A stretch of 64,000 nt of DNA from Thysanoteuthis rhombus (GCA_963457665.1 OY735227.1:50048344-50112343), one strand, 5' to 3'; numbered from the stretch's first letter, positions 53,201 through 59,839 are shown. Notes: a model not told the origin generated them from the letters alone. Program-made: numbers and translations.

Positions 53201-56200
53201 ATTCTGATTTATAGGGAAAATTATGCTTTTTAAGCTACAAGATCCATTGAAATATCTCCCTTACTTTCTTAAATAACTTTTTAATTCATTGGGAATGCAA
53301 ATTCTACCCCAAGTAGGACTGTTTTTTGAAAATATTTTTTGTGCATATTAGGTTGAGAAACATTGTGAGTTTTTTGATAATTGATTTTGTTTGGAAATGA
53401 ACACCCAGTGACTGATTGTGTCACTTGGTCATAGAAAAGACAAAGTGAATTCTACACTGTCTGAAATATCACTGATTATGATTTTGTTTTGATTTTCAAA
53501 AACCTGTTGGTGTATACTTTTGTTGCTCATCAAATCTTGAAATTCTGTTATTCAATTGTGATGGAATTCTTCTTTCAGATAGAAATGATTTTATGCACTA
53601 TTACTGTTCATGAAGATTCCTGTTGAAAAAAATTGTATTTGGAATTGATAAAGAATTTTGATTGAGATTAATTCATATCAATAAAATAAAAATAGAGATT
53701 GATAGCACTTTGAAATTAGGTGAACTTTGAAAGTTATTAATGTACTTAATTGCAATTTTTGATTATCATTATGATTATTATTCATTTTTGCTACTTCGTT
53801 TCAATTGTTGTTGCTTTTTCTCGCAACTATACTCAGACTGGGTGTCCTTTGGTAGTGAATAAATAAATTAATAGCATAGATCTGAATGAAGAAGTTCCAG
53901 GTGAGAATCAAACTCAAAACCTTCTTATCCGGAGAGTGGTTAGCTTAACATATGGCTACTGGAACTCAGTGGCAAGTGTGAATCCAAATCAGAATTAAAC
54001 TCACTGCCTATCCCGATCTCTGTCTGCACCTTGTTTGTTATGAGCTGGTAATTCCGTTTTGGTTACCCAATTTTATTTAATTTCATTTCGTTTTTTCAGA
54101 TGAGGTAATGAAATAAATAAAAATTGGATTGAGACAAAGAATTTTCTCATTCACTTTGGAATTGATTTCAATTTTTATTTAGTCAAGAATGAAATTTCTG
54201 CATGTAGTATAGATATGTCTCTAAGCAAGAGGAAAGAGGTTCTATTTGGAGCTTGAGAAGAAGATGTTACATCTTGCTCAAAAGTGGCCAAGAAAGATAG
54301 AAGCATTTCACATATACCTCTATTTCTAAATTTTAATGTCTTTGATTCTGAATACTCTACTAAAATGTTTATGCAAATCCTTTTCACTTAGAAGTTACAA
54401 TAAATCCATTCTAGAAGCAAATCTGCATTCTATCTTTTTAATGCTACCAAATGTCACTCTTAGGAGAAATTAGATACATTGGGTCTAATTTTTTAATCCT
54501 AAAAAATGAATTTTTATAATTTGAATTTTGATAATCTTTACGCTCAATGTGCAAACCCTTCTTTTTCACAGCTTGTGATCCAGATATGATGCCATCCTTT
54601 CCCCAGCATCGACTTAAGCGAAGACCTGCCTCTTCAGCCCAGAATAAAACTGAAGAAAAGTGAGCTTCTAAGATTATTATTCTAATAACTTAATTCTATT
54701 CAAAATTGTACATTGTCTGATCTTCTATTTAGAATGTCTTAAAAAACCTTTAACAACATTGATGTTGTTGGAGTTGCTTTTCATGATGAAGTTTGCTTGG
54801 ATGTGAAGGGATGGTTTCTCTTCAGAGTCACATTGGTATCTCTTGTCAACAGTGTTGCAATAGGTGTTGATGAAGATTAAAGAAAAATTACTTGTATCTA
54901 ACAATGATGATATGATTAATAAGATGTTTATTATCTACTTGGAAGGTGAACTGCTTTGTGTATCTAAAATGTAAGCTAGTCAGCTTTTATACCTAATCTT
55001 TACGGTAATATTTATTTCTAATCATAAAATTATTAACTGGGTTACCCAACATTGCCCAGGAAAAAAAATTTTAGCATAACAACACTGGAATGCAAATGTG
55101 TTTTTTTTTTTTTTTTTTTTTTTCCTAAAACAGTGAATTTTTGGCCTCATTTTGGCATTAGTAGTTAGTTTGTCGAATTGGACCATTTATTGTCATAATT
55201 GTATTGGGGGTAAGGTTAGGGGTTTTACTCAAAGAAAATCATTGTCCACTTAGGGTTAGATTCCGTGAAAAAACTCTGCCAAACTGGCGTTGGCACTGAG
55301 TCAGAGAAATTCACATATGAATGGAAAGTAAGGGTCAGGTAATCCCCAATAGGCATAATTGCAGCCCCTAGGGTACAGCCATTCAATTGTATATAAGACA
55401 TATACTTGCAAACATTCATCAGTTTTATAATTTTAGATTTGAATCAAATTTGAGAATTAAAGTAAAATCCAAATTAAACAAAAAATTGAGTGCATGGGAA
55501 GGGAAGAGAGAGTGGGCAAAGAGAGGAAATTTCTTTTCTTTTTTACGTCACTCAATGTCACATCATTCCTTTCTTTAGATCTATTCTCAAGATAAAATTG
55601 AGTAGTACAAAAGAAAGTGTTTATAATTTCATACATATATATATATGTTTATAACTTTTTAATTTCTCAGTGAATTATATTCCATTCTGGATGATATTTT
55701 TGTTTTATTTTCGCTGCAATGATTATTTATTCCTGTTCCAGACGTTCAATCTGGGATTAAGTGAAAAATCAATGGAAAACTTAGTTTTGTTACAGAAACA
55801 AATCTTGATAAATGTCGCTGAATGTTGTCTAAAATTGTATAAACAATATGGCAGGTTTTGAACCGTGCTGAGGCATTTGCATCCTGAACAACTAAGTTCC
55901 AAGCAAATGCATCCTTGTTCATTTGAGTCCGAGGGGACACAGAAAATAAATTCTGTGTCCCCTCGGGTATTTTTTTTTTTTTTTTTTTATACAAAAAGTA
56001 AATGCAATAAATCTTTGTAAAAAAAAAAAAAAAATCAAGTGAATACGTGAGTTAACTATGTATTTATTGAATTTTTTTGTAAAAAAACCAAAGTGAATAG
56101 AAAGTTTTGAACAGCATCTGTTCTTTCTCAAAAGCAAAGACAAAAACCAATTTTCTTCTCTCCATTTTGAGTCTTCTGTATCTTTCAGGAGAAAAGCTGA

Positions 56201-56569
56201 ATCTTCATTTTCTGAATTTGGTACCAGTTCCAGCTCAAGAATATTTGTAAGTTGATTTTTCTTACCTGAACATGAACAAAAACATCTGCTAACTTTTCTG
56301 GAGAACATCTGTCTTTTTTTTTACTCTTTCAACATTTCTTCGAGTGGAAGCCACACATCAAAGTGAATAACATAACCAAACTAGTGCAAATGATTTTCAG
56401 TGTTTGATCGAGATATTGATAGTTTGTTTTTAGGATGATTACTTGTGAATAGTAAGGAGGCTGATAAGAAAGTTTCTTTCATGTTGTCAGTCAAATTTTG
56501 CTTTGGTTTTATTAAAAAATAATTCATCCCTACTTTTTCATCTTTCAGAACAAAAAGCGGAAACAATGA
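24685..56569 (+). CDS. CDK10: Cyclin-dependent kinase 10, complete 16-exon coding region
   Basis: Ser/Thr kinase of the CDK family; in animals CDK10 pairs with cyclin M (CCNQ) and acts in cell-cycle and transcription control (known of family). Joining the 16 exons listed separately gives 1149 coding nt, 382 residues plus stop; human CDK10 is about 360. Visible features: glycine loop GEGTYG 45-50; catalytic VALK with Lys67; the CDK10-typical cyclin-binding helix as PISGLRE 79-85 (PISSLRE in human) with Glu85; HRDLKVSN 160-167 with catalytic Asp162; DFG Asp180; T-loop [14 protein letters not shown] 194-207 with Thr195; GCI and HRPLLPG in the C-lobe; [12 protein letters not shown] and MYDPNKRATAEDCL. 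The tail after ~340 is basic and Ser-rich, ending NKKRKQ, a possible nuclear signal. DFG is followed by LTR rather than the usual LAR. An in-frame stop at 24664 supports the start. The gene is long because of repeat-filled introns. Confidence 0.93.
25030..25470 (+). repeat. Interspersed repeat family B, + copy (CDK10 intron 1)
   Basis: It shares, in order, 'ctctacagac.atg', 'gatgcc.agtcatcagaat', 'ccctcacgg', 'ttccctgctatt', 'agctgggg', 'gaacataaacag' and 'ccattgtctgc' with the minus-strand segment 27150-27520. The 134-codon open frame inside it (25030-25434) is therefore repeat-derived, not a host gene. Confidence 0.7.
25591..25663 (+). CDS. CDK10: CDK10 coding exon 2 (residues 29-52)
   Basis: Acceptor TTTTGCAG, donor T|GTGAGT, ending one base into the codon for Tyr53. 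It encodes [20 protein letters not shown] and onwards: the CDK10-specific RCRSV lead-in and the glycine-rich ATP loop. Confidence 0.95.
26096..26122. repeat. (TA)n microsatellite (CDK10 intron 2)
   Basis: About 13 TA dinucleotides within an AT-rich stretch. Confidence 0.95.
26285..26595 (-). mobile_element. tRNA-derived SINE, family S (CDK10 intron 2)
   Basis: On the minus strand it has a tRNA-like head: 'tagtagctctgtgataagag' (A-box region) and, about 50 bp on, 'agggtttgattctcacctg' (B-box). A shared body ('tcatgctgttaatttattta') and a 3' end with 'aaaaagcaacaacaattaag' follow. The same body and 3' end recur at 53785-54110 and 38775-38960, and a 3'-end fragment sits at 26636-26760. SINEs use an internal Pol III promoter (known of class). 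Confidence 0.8.
26636..26760 (-). repeat. SINE family S 3'-end fragment
   Basis: 'ttttgctaccatttaccttc' and 'ttaattgttgttgctttatc' nearly repeat 26285-26330, about 350 bp upstream, in the same orientation. Confidence 0.65.
27150..27520 (-). repeat. Interspersed repeat family B, - copy (CDK10 intron 2)
   Basis: Reverse-complement relative of 25030-25470, with a C13/G13 run at 27226-27238 that the other copy lacks (it has 'agctgggggatgggtgatg' instead). The two copies face each other 1.7 kb apart. Confidence 0.7.
27915..28190 (+). repeat. Interspersed repeat family A (CDK10 intron 2)
   Basis: Begins 'tcatgtgaccaatgtcttt', then 'gcatgctgtgtttggggtga', 'aatcaatgaataagctactt', 'gaatgctgctggacatgaac' and 'gcaaattgaatcccccc'. 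It lacks the tail seen in the 15540 copy. Confidence 0.75.
28857..28928 (+). CDS. CDK10: CDK10 coding exon 3 (residues 53-76)
   Basis: Acceptor after a T tract (TTTGAAG), donor G|GTAAGT. It encodes [20 protein letters not shown], including the ATP-anchoring Lys67. Confidence 0.95.
29683..29785 (+). CDS. CDK10: CDK10 coding exon 4 (residues 77-110)
   Basis: Acceptor TTCACAG, donor AG|GTAAAG. It encodes [20 protein letters not shown] and [11 protein letters not shown], covering the PISSLRE-equivalent cyclin-binding C-helix. Confidence 0.95.
30999..31372 (+). pseudogene. RTE-like reverse transcriptase fragment (CDK10 intron 4)
   Basis: Across shifting frames it encodes [15 protein letters not shown], then [10 protein letters not shown] and [11 protein letters not shown], then [20 protein letters not shown] (Tyr and His replacing the Asp residues expected in FVDFKKAFDSVE), and QQDIDPVYV. 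These are the N-terminal reverse transcriptase motifs. It overlaps in content with the start of the 17008-18048 copy and is truncated at both ends. Confidence 0.82.
32050..32250 (+). mobile_element. MITE-like element related to 58428-58594 (CDK10 intron 4)
   Basis: The right part 'ggtaagtctcttggataaag', then 'cttggattatctccctttct', matches the right end of the 58.4 kb element. The left part 'gagacttacccaacatgggc' is its inverted partner. Confidence 0.55.
32324..32405 (+). CDS. CDK10: CDK10 coding exon 5 (residues 111-138)
   Basis: Acceptor TTTATTTCAG, donor CAG|GTGAGA, phase 0 at the end. It encodes [20 protein letters not shown] and APFSEAQ, the kinase hinge region. Confidence 0.96.
32590..32720 (-). 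mobile_element. tRNA-derived SINE head (CDK10 intron 5)
   Basis: On the minus strand it reads 'atttagctcagtcagtgaga' (A-box, D-arm), then an anticodon-arm-like stretch, then 'gagttcaaatcacggtaagg' (B-box, T-arm). This is the clearest tRNA-like unit in the window. The body differs from family S, so it may be a second SINE family. Confidence 0.75.
33010..33085 (+). repeat. MITE right-end fragment (CDK10 intron 5)
   Basis: 'gttgggtaagtctctgtaat' then 'aaagcttggattatctcccc' repeats the right end of the elements at 32050 and 58428. Confidence 0.6.
34143..34210 (+). CDS. CDK10: CDK10 coding exon 6 (residues 139-160)
   Basis: Acceptor TTTCCAG, donor CACAG|GTAAAA. It encodes [20 protein letters not shown] then IH, leading into the HRD motif, whose Arg codon is split by the intron. 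Confidence 0.95.
35518..35570 (+). CDS. CDK10: CDK10 coding exon 7 (residues 161-178)
   Basis: Acceptor TTTTTTCAG, donor G|GTGAGT. It encodes [18 protein letters not shown], with catalytic Asp162, Lys164 and Asn167. A 143-codon open frame at 35174-35605 merely reads through this exon from intron 6 into intron 7. Confidence 0.96.
37216..37285 (+). CDS. CDK10: CDK10 coding exon 8 (residues 179-201)
   Basis: Acceptor TTTTTCAG, donor TG|GTAAGT. It encodes [20 protein letters not shown] then VTL: the DFG metal-binding Asp180 and the T-loop with Thr195. Confidence 0.96.
38195..38335 (+). repeat. Diverged relative of the fold-back element arm (CDK10 intron 8)
   Basis: 'aacactgtagtgcctggtgt', 'aatatcaactttatacaatg', 'gccattgtag' and 'tcggtgcatacac' align in order with the right arm of 44665-44973 at roughly 70-75% by eye. 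Confidence 0.6.
38370..38550 (-). repeat. Interspersed repeat family A, - copy (CDK10 intron 8)
   Basis: The reverse complement contains 'gtcatgtgaccaatgtcttt', 'ttgttgggtggtgatcatta' and 'tgcaaattgaacccccacta' with a G/C run. Confidence 0.65.
38775..38960 (+). mobile_element. tRNA-derived SINE, family S (CDK10 intron 8)
   Basis: B-box region 'gtgagtttgattctcattag', then 'ttactttgaatccatgctgc', 'ttatttaactgctgttgaat' and 'aaaaagcaacagaaacaaga', in the same order as the inverted copies at 26.3 and 53.8 kb. Confidence 0.65.
39356..39415 (+). CDS. CDK10: CDK10 coding exon 9 (residues 202-221)
   Basis: Acceptor CTATCAG, donor TG|GTGAGT. It encodes [20 protein letters not shown], holding the APE motif at the end of the activation segment and the conserved Asp of the F helix. 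Confidence 0.95.
41060..41520 (+). repeat. Interspersed repeat family A, rearranged copy (CDK10 intron 9)
   Basis: One partial copy at 41060-41285 ('gatcaatgaataagatactc', 'ttgttgggtggcaatcacta') is followed by a second partial copy at 41395-41520 ('cgctgctgggcacaaacttg', 'cagttgaaccccctccccct'). Confidence 0.65.
42310..42580 (+). repeat. Interspersed repeat family A (CDK10 intron 9)
   Basis: 'ggcagcatgctgtgttgggg', 'gcgatcaatgaataagtcac', 'aatgctgttgggcacaaact' and 'gggggggattttcaaaaaaa' follow the family order. Confidence 0.75.
42604..42730 (+). repeat. Dispersed repeat family E, copy 1 (CDK10 intron 9)
   Basis: Begins with a CTGT run, then 'actgcaaaaaccacttaata', 'aatcttctgtggg' and 'gacaggttttta'. 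The second copy is at 62741-62880. Confidence 0.6.
42959..43082 (+). CDS. CDK10: CDK10 coding exon 10 (residues 222-263)
   Basis: Acceptor CTTTTTCAG, donor CCT|GTAAGT. It encodes [40 protein letters not shown] and P: the F/G-helix region and the GTPND CDK C-lobe signature. Confidence 0.96.
43470..44973. mobile_element. Fold-back element with ~305 bp inverted arms (CDK10 intron 10)
   Basis: The left arm (about 43470-43776) and right arm (about 44665-44973) are inverted copies of each other. A 77-codon open frame occurs in both arms in opposite orientation, differing at three residues, so the arms are about 97-98% identical by eye. The ~890 bp centre is AT-rich and shows no transposase or other recognisable protein. 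The outer tips read 'ctaagtataatttgag' and its complement; no clear target-site duplication is visible. Diverged arm relatives lie at 38195-38335 and 52130-52200. The structure fits a non-autonomous long-TIR/fold-back transposon; which transposase would move it is unknown. Confidence 0.75.
45652..45698. repeat. (TA)n microsatellite at PLE 3' boundary
   Basis: Interrupted once (TTTTATATA near 45650-45656), then about 20 TA units directly abutting the 3' end of the Penelope-like copy. Confidence 0.95.
45699..47165 (-). pseudogene. Penelope-like element 3' half (RT end + GIY-YIG), decayed (CDK10 intron 10)
   Basis: Read on the minus strand, it starts with the RT-proximal block [20 protein letters not shown], then frame-shifted blocks [20 protein letters not shown] and RRWNILT. 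Next is the GIY-YIG endonuclease region: [20 protein letters not shown] at about 46530-46590, then [20 protein letters not shown] and [16 protein letters not shown] residues, ending YPNGLNTKL near 46300. The 3' UTR contains 'gaagatggcaataaatcccg' followed by 'aaacatg' (minus strand, near 45785-45815). Frame changes and stops make it inactive. The catalytic RT motifs lie upstream of the truncation and are missing. It is flanked by (TA)n tracts on both sides. Confidence 0.82.
47194..47246. repeat. (TA)n microsatellite near PLE 5' boundary
   Basis: About 26 AT dinucleotides, some 30 bp beyond the last recognisable Penelope-like coding sequence. Confidence 0.95.
48058..48107 (+). CDS. CDK10: CDK10 coding exon 11 (residues 264-279)
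   Basis: Acceptor TTTAACAG, donor CC|GTAAGT. It encodes [16 protein letters not shown], matching the GFSKLP region of other CDK10s. Confidence 0.93.
48700..48781. repeat. C-rich low-complexity tract (CDK10 intron 11)
   Basis: Imperfect repeats of 'ccactgccccctcc' and 'ccactacccc'. The Pro-rich and Gly-rich frames it produces on the two strands are artefacts. Confidence 0.9.
49170..49541 (+). repeat. Minisatellite, 12 perfect copies of a 31 bp unit (CDK10 intron 11)
   Basis: The unit runs 'catagtctgtctgaataatg' then 'gacctcaatta'. Copies begin every 31 bp from 49170 to 49511 and look identical throughout, ending at 49541 where the next base changes to G. Lack of divergence indicates very recent expansion, or an assembly estimate of copy number. 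Confidence 0.97.
50183..50272 (+). CDS. CDK10: CDK10 coding exon 12 (residues 280-309)
   Basis: Acceptor CTTTTCAG, donor CG|GTGAGT. It encodes [20 protein letters not shown] then FLFMYDPNK, the strongly conserved C-lobe end of CDK10. Confidence 0.96.
50458..50670 (+). repeat. Interspersed repeat family A (CDK10 intron 12)
   Basis: 'aacaggtctggtttatcact', 'tcatgtgaccaaaatctttt', 'ggcagcatgccgtgttgggg', then a jump to 'ctctagctctattggtgcag'; the middle is deleted. Confidence 0.7.
50690..51445. other. Intron 12 segment of unusual composition, unidentified
   Basis: Noticeably richer in G than the rest of the window and free of long A/T runs, with a 76-codon open frame at 51182-51412 that matches nothing I recognise. 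It lies between family A fragments and may be a transposon or LTR remnant. Confidence 0.35.
51450..52050 (+). repeat. Interspersed repeat family A, tail plus second copy (CDK10 intron 12)
   Basis: The tail 'actagccagccagaccaact' lies at 51465-51545. A fuller copy at 51715-52050 has 'gcatgctacgttggggatga', 'caatgctgctggacataaac', 'agccagccggaccaaattga' and 'aaactgaagaaacctatgtt'. Confidence 0.7.
52438..52913 (-). pseudogene. RTE-like non-LTR retrotransposon 3' end (CDK10 intron 12)
   Basis: The minus-strand open frame 52452-52883 (143 codons, the longest in the window) encodes the C-terminal RTE region: [55 protein letters not shown] and [20 protein letters not shown]. It ends at a GAT/ATC microsatellite tail (52438-52455). 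It is about 90% identical in DNA to the end of the 17008-18048 copy and less damaged. The start of the ORF, including the endonuclease and catalytic RT, is missing. Confidence 0.87.
53087..53139 (+). CDS. CDK10: CDK10 coding exon 13 (residues 310-327)
   Basis: Acceptor TTTCTAG, donor C|GTGAGT. It encodes [17 protein letters not shown], the last kinase-domain helix. Confidence 0.94.
53785..54110 (-). mobile_element. tRNA-derived SINE, family S (CDK10 intron 13)
   Basis: It matches 26285-26595 in order: 'caattgttgttgctttttct', 'aataaataaattaatagcat', the B-box complement 'caggtgagaatcaaactcaa', 'agtggcaagtgtgaatccaa' and 'ccttgtttgttatgagctgg'. Confidence 0.78.
54572..54659 (+). CDS. CDK10: CDK10 coding exon 14 (residues 328-356)
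   Basis: Acceptor TTTCACAG, donor AA|GTGAGC. It encodes [20 protein letters not shown] then SAQNKTEE, equivalent to CEPELMPTFPHHRNKR in the human tail. Confidence 0.92.
55101..55123 (+). repeat. T23 homopolymer (CDK10 intron 14)
   Basis: Twenty-three consecutive T, close after a dispersed phrase (CAACATTGCCCAGG) that also occurs in reverse complement near 5000. Confidence 0.9.
55929..55989 (+). other. Perfect 16 bp hairpin with AATAAA loop and T-tract (CDK10 intron 14)
   Basis: Stem 55929-55944 (CCGAGGGGACACAGAA) pairs perfectly with 55951-55966. The six-base loop is AATAAA, and a run of about 20 T follows from 55970. Just upstream, GCATTTGC and GCAAATGC (about 55874-55910) form another short stem. 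It is GC-rich within a very AT-rich intron. It resembles a transcription terminator or a tiny palindromic element, but the role is unknown. Confidence 0.8.
56189..56246 (+). CDS. CDK10: CDK10 coding exon 15 (residues 357-376)
   Basis: Acceptor TCTTTCAG, donor TTT|GTAAGT, phase 0. It encodes [19 protein letters not shown], a Ser-rich, non-conserved tail. It is supported by consensus splice sites and by frame continuity on both sides. Confidence 0.78.
56549..56569 (+). CDS. CDK10: CDK10 coding exon 16 (residues 377-382 and stop)
   Basis: Acceptor TCTTTCAG; encodes NKKRKQ then TGA. The basic end could serve as a nuclear localisation signal. Confidence 0.75.
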   Translation, partial: NKKRKQ

Positions 56570-56870
56570 AACGTGAATGACTGTCAAAGACAAAGGAGTT
56601 GGAGAAAAAGAAGACATTATCAGGACGGTTTCTGCAGATGAAAAAAAGTAAGAGACAATCTGTGAGAAAAAATAATCACCTTAAATGGATTTGAATTTTG
56701 ATTTCCTTTTTTTTTTTTTCCTCTCACTTCAAAAAAAAATAAAACAAACAAAAACTCTGAATGAACTGAAGGAGAAAAGTGAAAAAAAAAAAACAGACTA
56801 TGTTCTAATTACAAAACCTGTCTTACAGGTCCTAGACTGGTTATATGCTGGGAAATAAACAAATTTCTTT
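56570..56870 (+). other. CDK10 3' UTR with two AATAAA candidates
   Basis: After the TGA the sequence is A-rich. AATAAA hexamers occur at 56738-56743 and 56854-56859, and either could be the poly(A) signal. The exact cleavage site cannot be seen. Confidence 0.45.
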
Positions 56871-56899
56871 TTAAAATATCTTTTTTTTTCCAGATTTAA

Positions 56900-57825
56900 T
56901 GAGTCTGCATTATTTTTGGTATCAAACAAAGAGGAGAGAAATGCTACATTTTCTTATAATCCACAGGTCTTTATCTCACTTGCTCACATCATTCACCTTC
57001 AATTTTGTTGGAAAGAATATTTTCAAATCTATCGTAATTTACTCATTACTGATTAAAAGGTTCGGTAATAATTTCAATTTTCTCCGATGCCTGGCAAAAA
57101 TTCATTTTAAATGAATATTTTGCTCAAATGAATTTGACCTTTTGATTAGTAAAGATATTCATTTTGAAATTGTCCAGAATATTTCTTTGTGAACTGGTAC
57201 AAGGGGAAACTTGTTGAAAAAAATACTGACAAATTTACTGATTACTTCACATTGGTCTCAAAGTTTTCTGAGTGAATCCGAGCATCGTTTGAATTGACAC
57301 CATTCATTTGATAGTGCATCAACCTCATTCTGTCTCGTCATAATTAATATATTCACCTTTGCCTGTCTGTCTCGTGAGACAATATTTCTTATTACTACAA
57401 GATGAACACATTTATTTTTATTTTGTCCTCTCATTACTCAAAGGTATCTTGATAAGAACTTAATTATCTCCCCTTAGTATCGGAACAATCTCGTGATCCC
57501 ATTGAATGAAGTGATAGTAAAAGGTCGCTTAGGCGCTGACTGTTTCGTGCTGCACCAATCTGCTAGAGTGGTGACTTCCATTCTCATTGGGTGCTCCAAT
57601 ACAATGGCCTTGTGCCATACTAAGACAAGCTTTATATTTTTTTTCATATCGAAAATCTTGCTTGGCGGCTATTATATTCTTTTTTATACATTAAGTCCTA
57701 CTTGATAGTACCATAGTTCCCATCAGTTGTCAATTTTCGAGGGTATCTCTTTTTATTTGGAGGATTGGTGCTACACAATTTTCTTAACCTTTTCCTCTAA
57801 TTTGGTCTTGTATTCTAAAAGCTTA
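56900..57825 (+). other. Downstream of CDK10, no gene recognised
   Basis: Open frames at 56899-57114 and 57493-57705 are short, AT-rich and without recognisable motifs or neighbouring exons. Confidence 0.45.
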
Positions 57826-57829
57826 ATCA

Positions 57830-58110
57830 ATTTAGCACCAACTTACTTTGCAAATTAAACCATCCACTTGGAACTTAATTAGGTGTTGGCATTTTCAAAG
57901 AAAAAAAAGAAAAATTTTTGTGGCCATCAGAAATAAATATTGAAATTTTCAGCCCTCCAGCTCCATTGGTGCAACCTGTGTGTGAGTGGTACATATATAG
58001 GCAGCCATCTAGCCAGACCAGCGAAAAAACTGAAGAAACCTATCTTGACAGTCTTGGTTGACAGTTTCTATTACCACATTAAATTTTGCTGGTAGCTGAT
58101 ACGGTGACAT
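57830..58110 (+). repeat. Interspersed repeat family A, 3' part
   Basis: 'tgaaattttcagccctccag', 'ctccattggtgcaacctgtg', 'agccagaccagcgaaaaaac' and 'tgaagaaacctatcttgaca' match the tail of the 15540 and 51715 copies. Confidence 0.7.
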
Positions 58111-58427
58111 TTTTATATATTTTCATGATCTCAGATAAGTTTGACGCAAGGACATCTTTATGGAGTACTCTGTGGGAATTAGTCTAATATTCTTCCACAA
58201 ATTATCAAACCTGTGGATACTTTTACAAGAATAATTAAGCATTAATTTTTTTTTTACATTTGAAGTAAAAACATTTTTGAAAAAATTTTGGATCCTCATT
58301 TTCTTGCGAATATGTTCATTTCGTTAATATTTTGTGAAATGTAACAGAATTCTGCATTCTTAACTGCTATCTCTAATGTTCATTTGTTGCAGTCAGTTAT
58401 GTGATGAAAAAATTTCATAACAGTCCA

Positions 58428-58594
58428 GGGTTGCCAGAGTTGACATGAAGGGGAGATAATCTAATCTTTACCCAACACAGGTATTGGAATAGAGTCAATT
58501 TTGAAAATTGAGTAATTGGGCTCACCTTTGAGTTTGGTAAGTCCCCCGAGATGAAGCTCGGATTATCTCCCCTTCTACCCAAATCTGACAACCC
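58428..58594. mobile_element. MITE-like element, 167 bp with ~41 bp imperfect TIRs
   Basis: Left end 'gggttgccagagttgacatg' then 'aaggggagataatctaatct'; the right end reverse complemented reads 'gggttgtcagatttgggtag' then 'aaggggagataatccgagct'. Thirty-odd of 41 positions match. Partial relatives are at 32050-32250 and 33010-33085. No transposase is present, so it is non-autonomous. Confidence 0.7.
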
Positions 58595-58734
58595 CTACTT
58601 CAATCAGGATTTTCATTTTGGTTTCAGTCCAAGGGAAACATATGGCCATGTTTTCTAAGTACTCAAGGTAGAGTGAATCCAACTACCAATTGCCTTCAAG
58701 CTCTTTAGGGCTCCAGAATGGAAATTTTTCACCT

Positions 58735-59600
58735 CTGCCAACCAAATTGGAGAAGTATATGTATTTGGTCATGTCCTTCTGTTCTTTCGTTTGTCCGTCT
58801 GTCTATACAAGGTCGCTGAAAGATCTCAATTGATTGCAATTAAATTTTGTGGAAGATTGGACCATGGGGATAGGGAAGAGGTGCTTGACTTAGGGAGTGG
58901 ATCTAGGATTTTTTTATTATTGAAAGATATTTTCTTTTTTTAAGAGGCTTTGTCCATTGGTCTGCAGGTCTGTCTGCGTATTGTTTCTCGGCTGTTTCAA
59001 ATTCTATTTACTGGAAACTTGGTAGAAAGCTGTTCCTTGATAAGATGCTTCTTACCTAAAAAATATTTTCCACTCAGGGTCATGTGACCATCATTAATGG
59101 TGTTGAAACTTTGTTTCAAAATCAATTTTTCTCAGCTGGTTTGAATCAGATTAACTCGAATTTTGATAGGTGTTCCTTGATGAGATGATACTTTATAGTA
59201 AACACCTCATTGAATTCTCAGTTCTTGCTTTCACACATTTATGTATATGTTCATGATTATCCATACAATATCTCCAAAAGTTCTCAATGAATTTCAATAA
59301 AATTTTGGGGAAGGATGGGCCATAGGCTTCTGAAAAACAGATTCAATTTTTGGTCAGATTCAGGCATGATTACTTCCACTACATTGCAGTCAGGTGCAAC
59401 CATATATTATCACCAAATTTTGAGGCTGTCCACGCAGTATCTCCAAAATTTGTCAACAAATTTGAATGAAATTTCACAGAAATGTGGACAATCGGTCAAG
59501 GAAGAACTGATTTAATTATGAGACGGATCCATGCATAATTAGTTCTCCAGACAACAGCGTTGGTAGATGCATGTGCTCTCCGAGTGCTTCCTTGTCAAAT
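58735..59600 (+). repeat. Repeat family D, several diverged monomers (+)
   Basis: Repeating phrases: 'gtccgtctgtctat', 'tctcaattgattgcaattaa' with 'attttgtggaagattggacc'; then 'atctccaaaagttctcaatg' with 'aattttggggaaggatgggc'; then 'atctccaaaatttgtcaaca'. Spacing is irregular at 180-500 bp. No coding content. Confidence 0.6.
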
Positions 59601-59839
59601 ATGGCTTAATACGTTCATATTTTCCCAAATTAACCCTTTTTGTAAGGAATTGTCACGGTAAAAGTTTCAGTTACAGATCAAGTTCATTTGAATCATTCCA
59701 TCATATTTAGTTCATGATGATCAAATTCTAAGTTGACTGCAGTGAGGACAAAAAACAATATTGTGCTCTCAAAAAATATATGGATATGTCAGGTCATAGT
59801 TCACAAACATTATAAGTATTTCTAAAGAAGACGAAATTA

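Noticed and set aside
55919..56308. 129-codon minus-strand frame
   Set aside because: It is antisense to CDK10 exon 15 and runs through A/T homopolymers.
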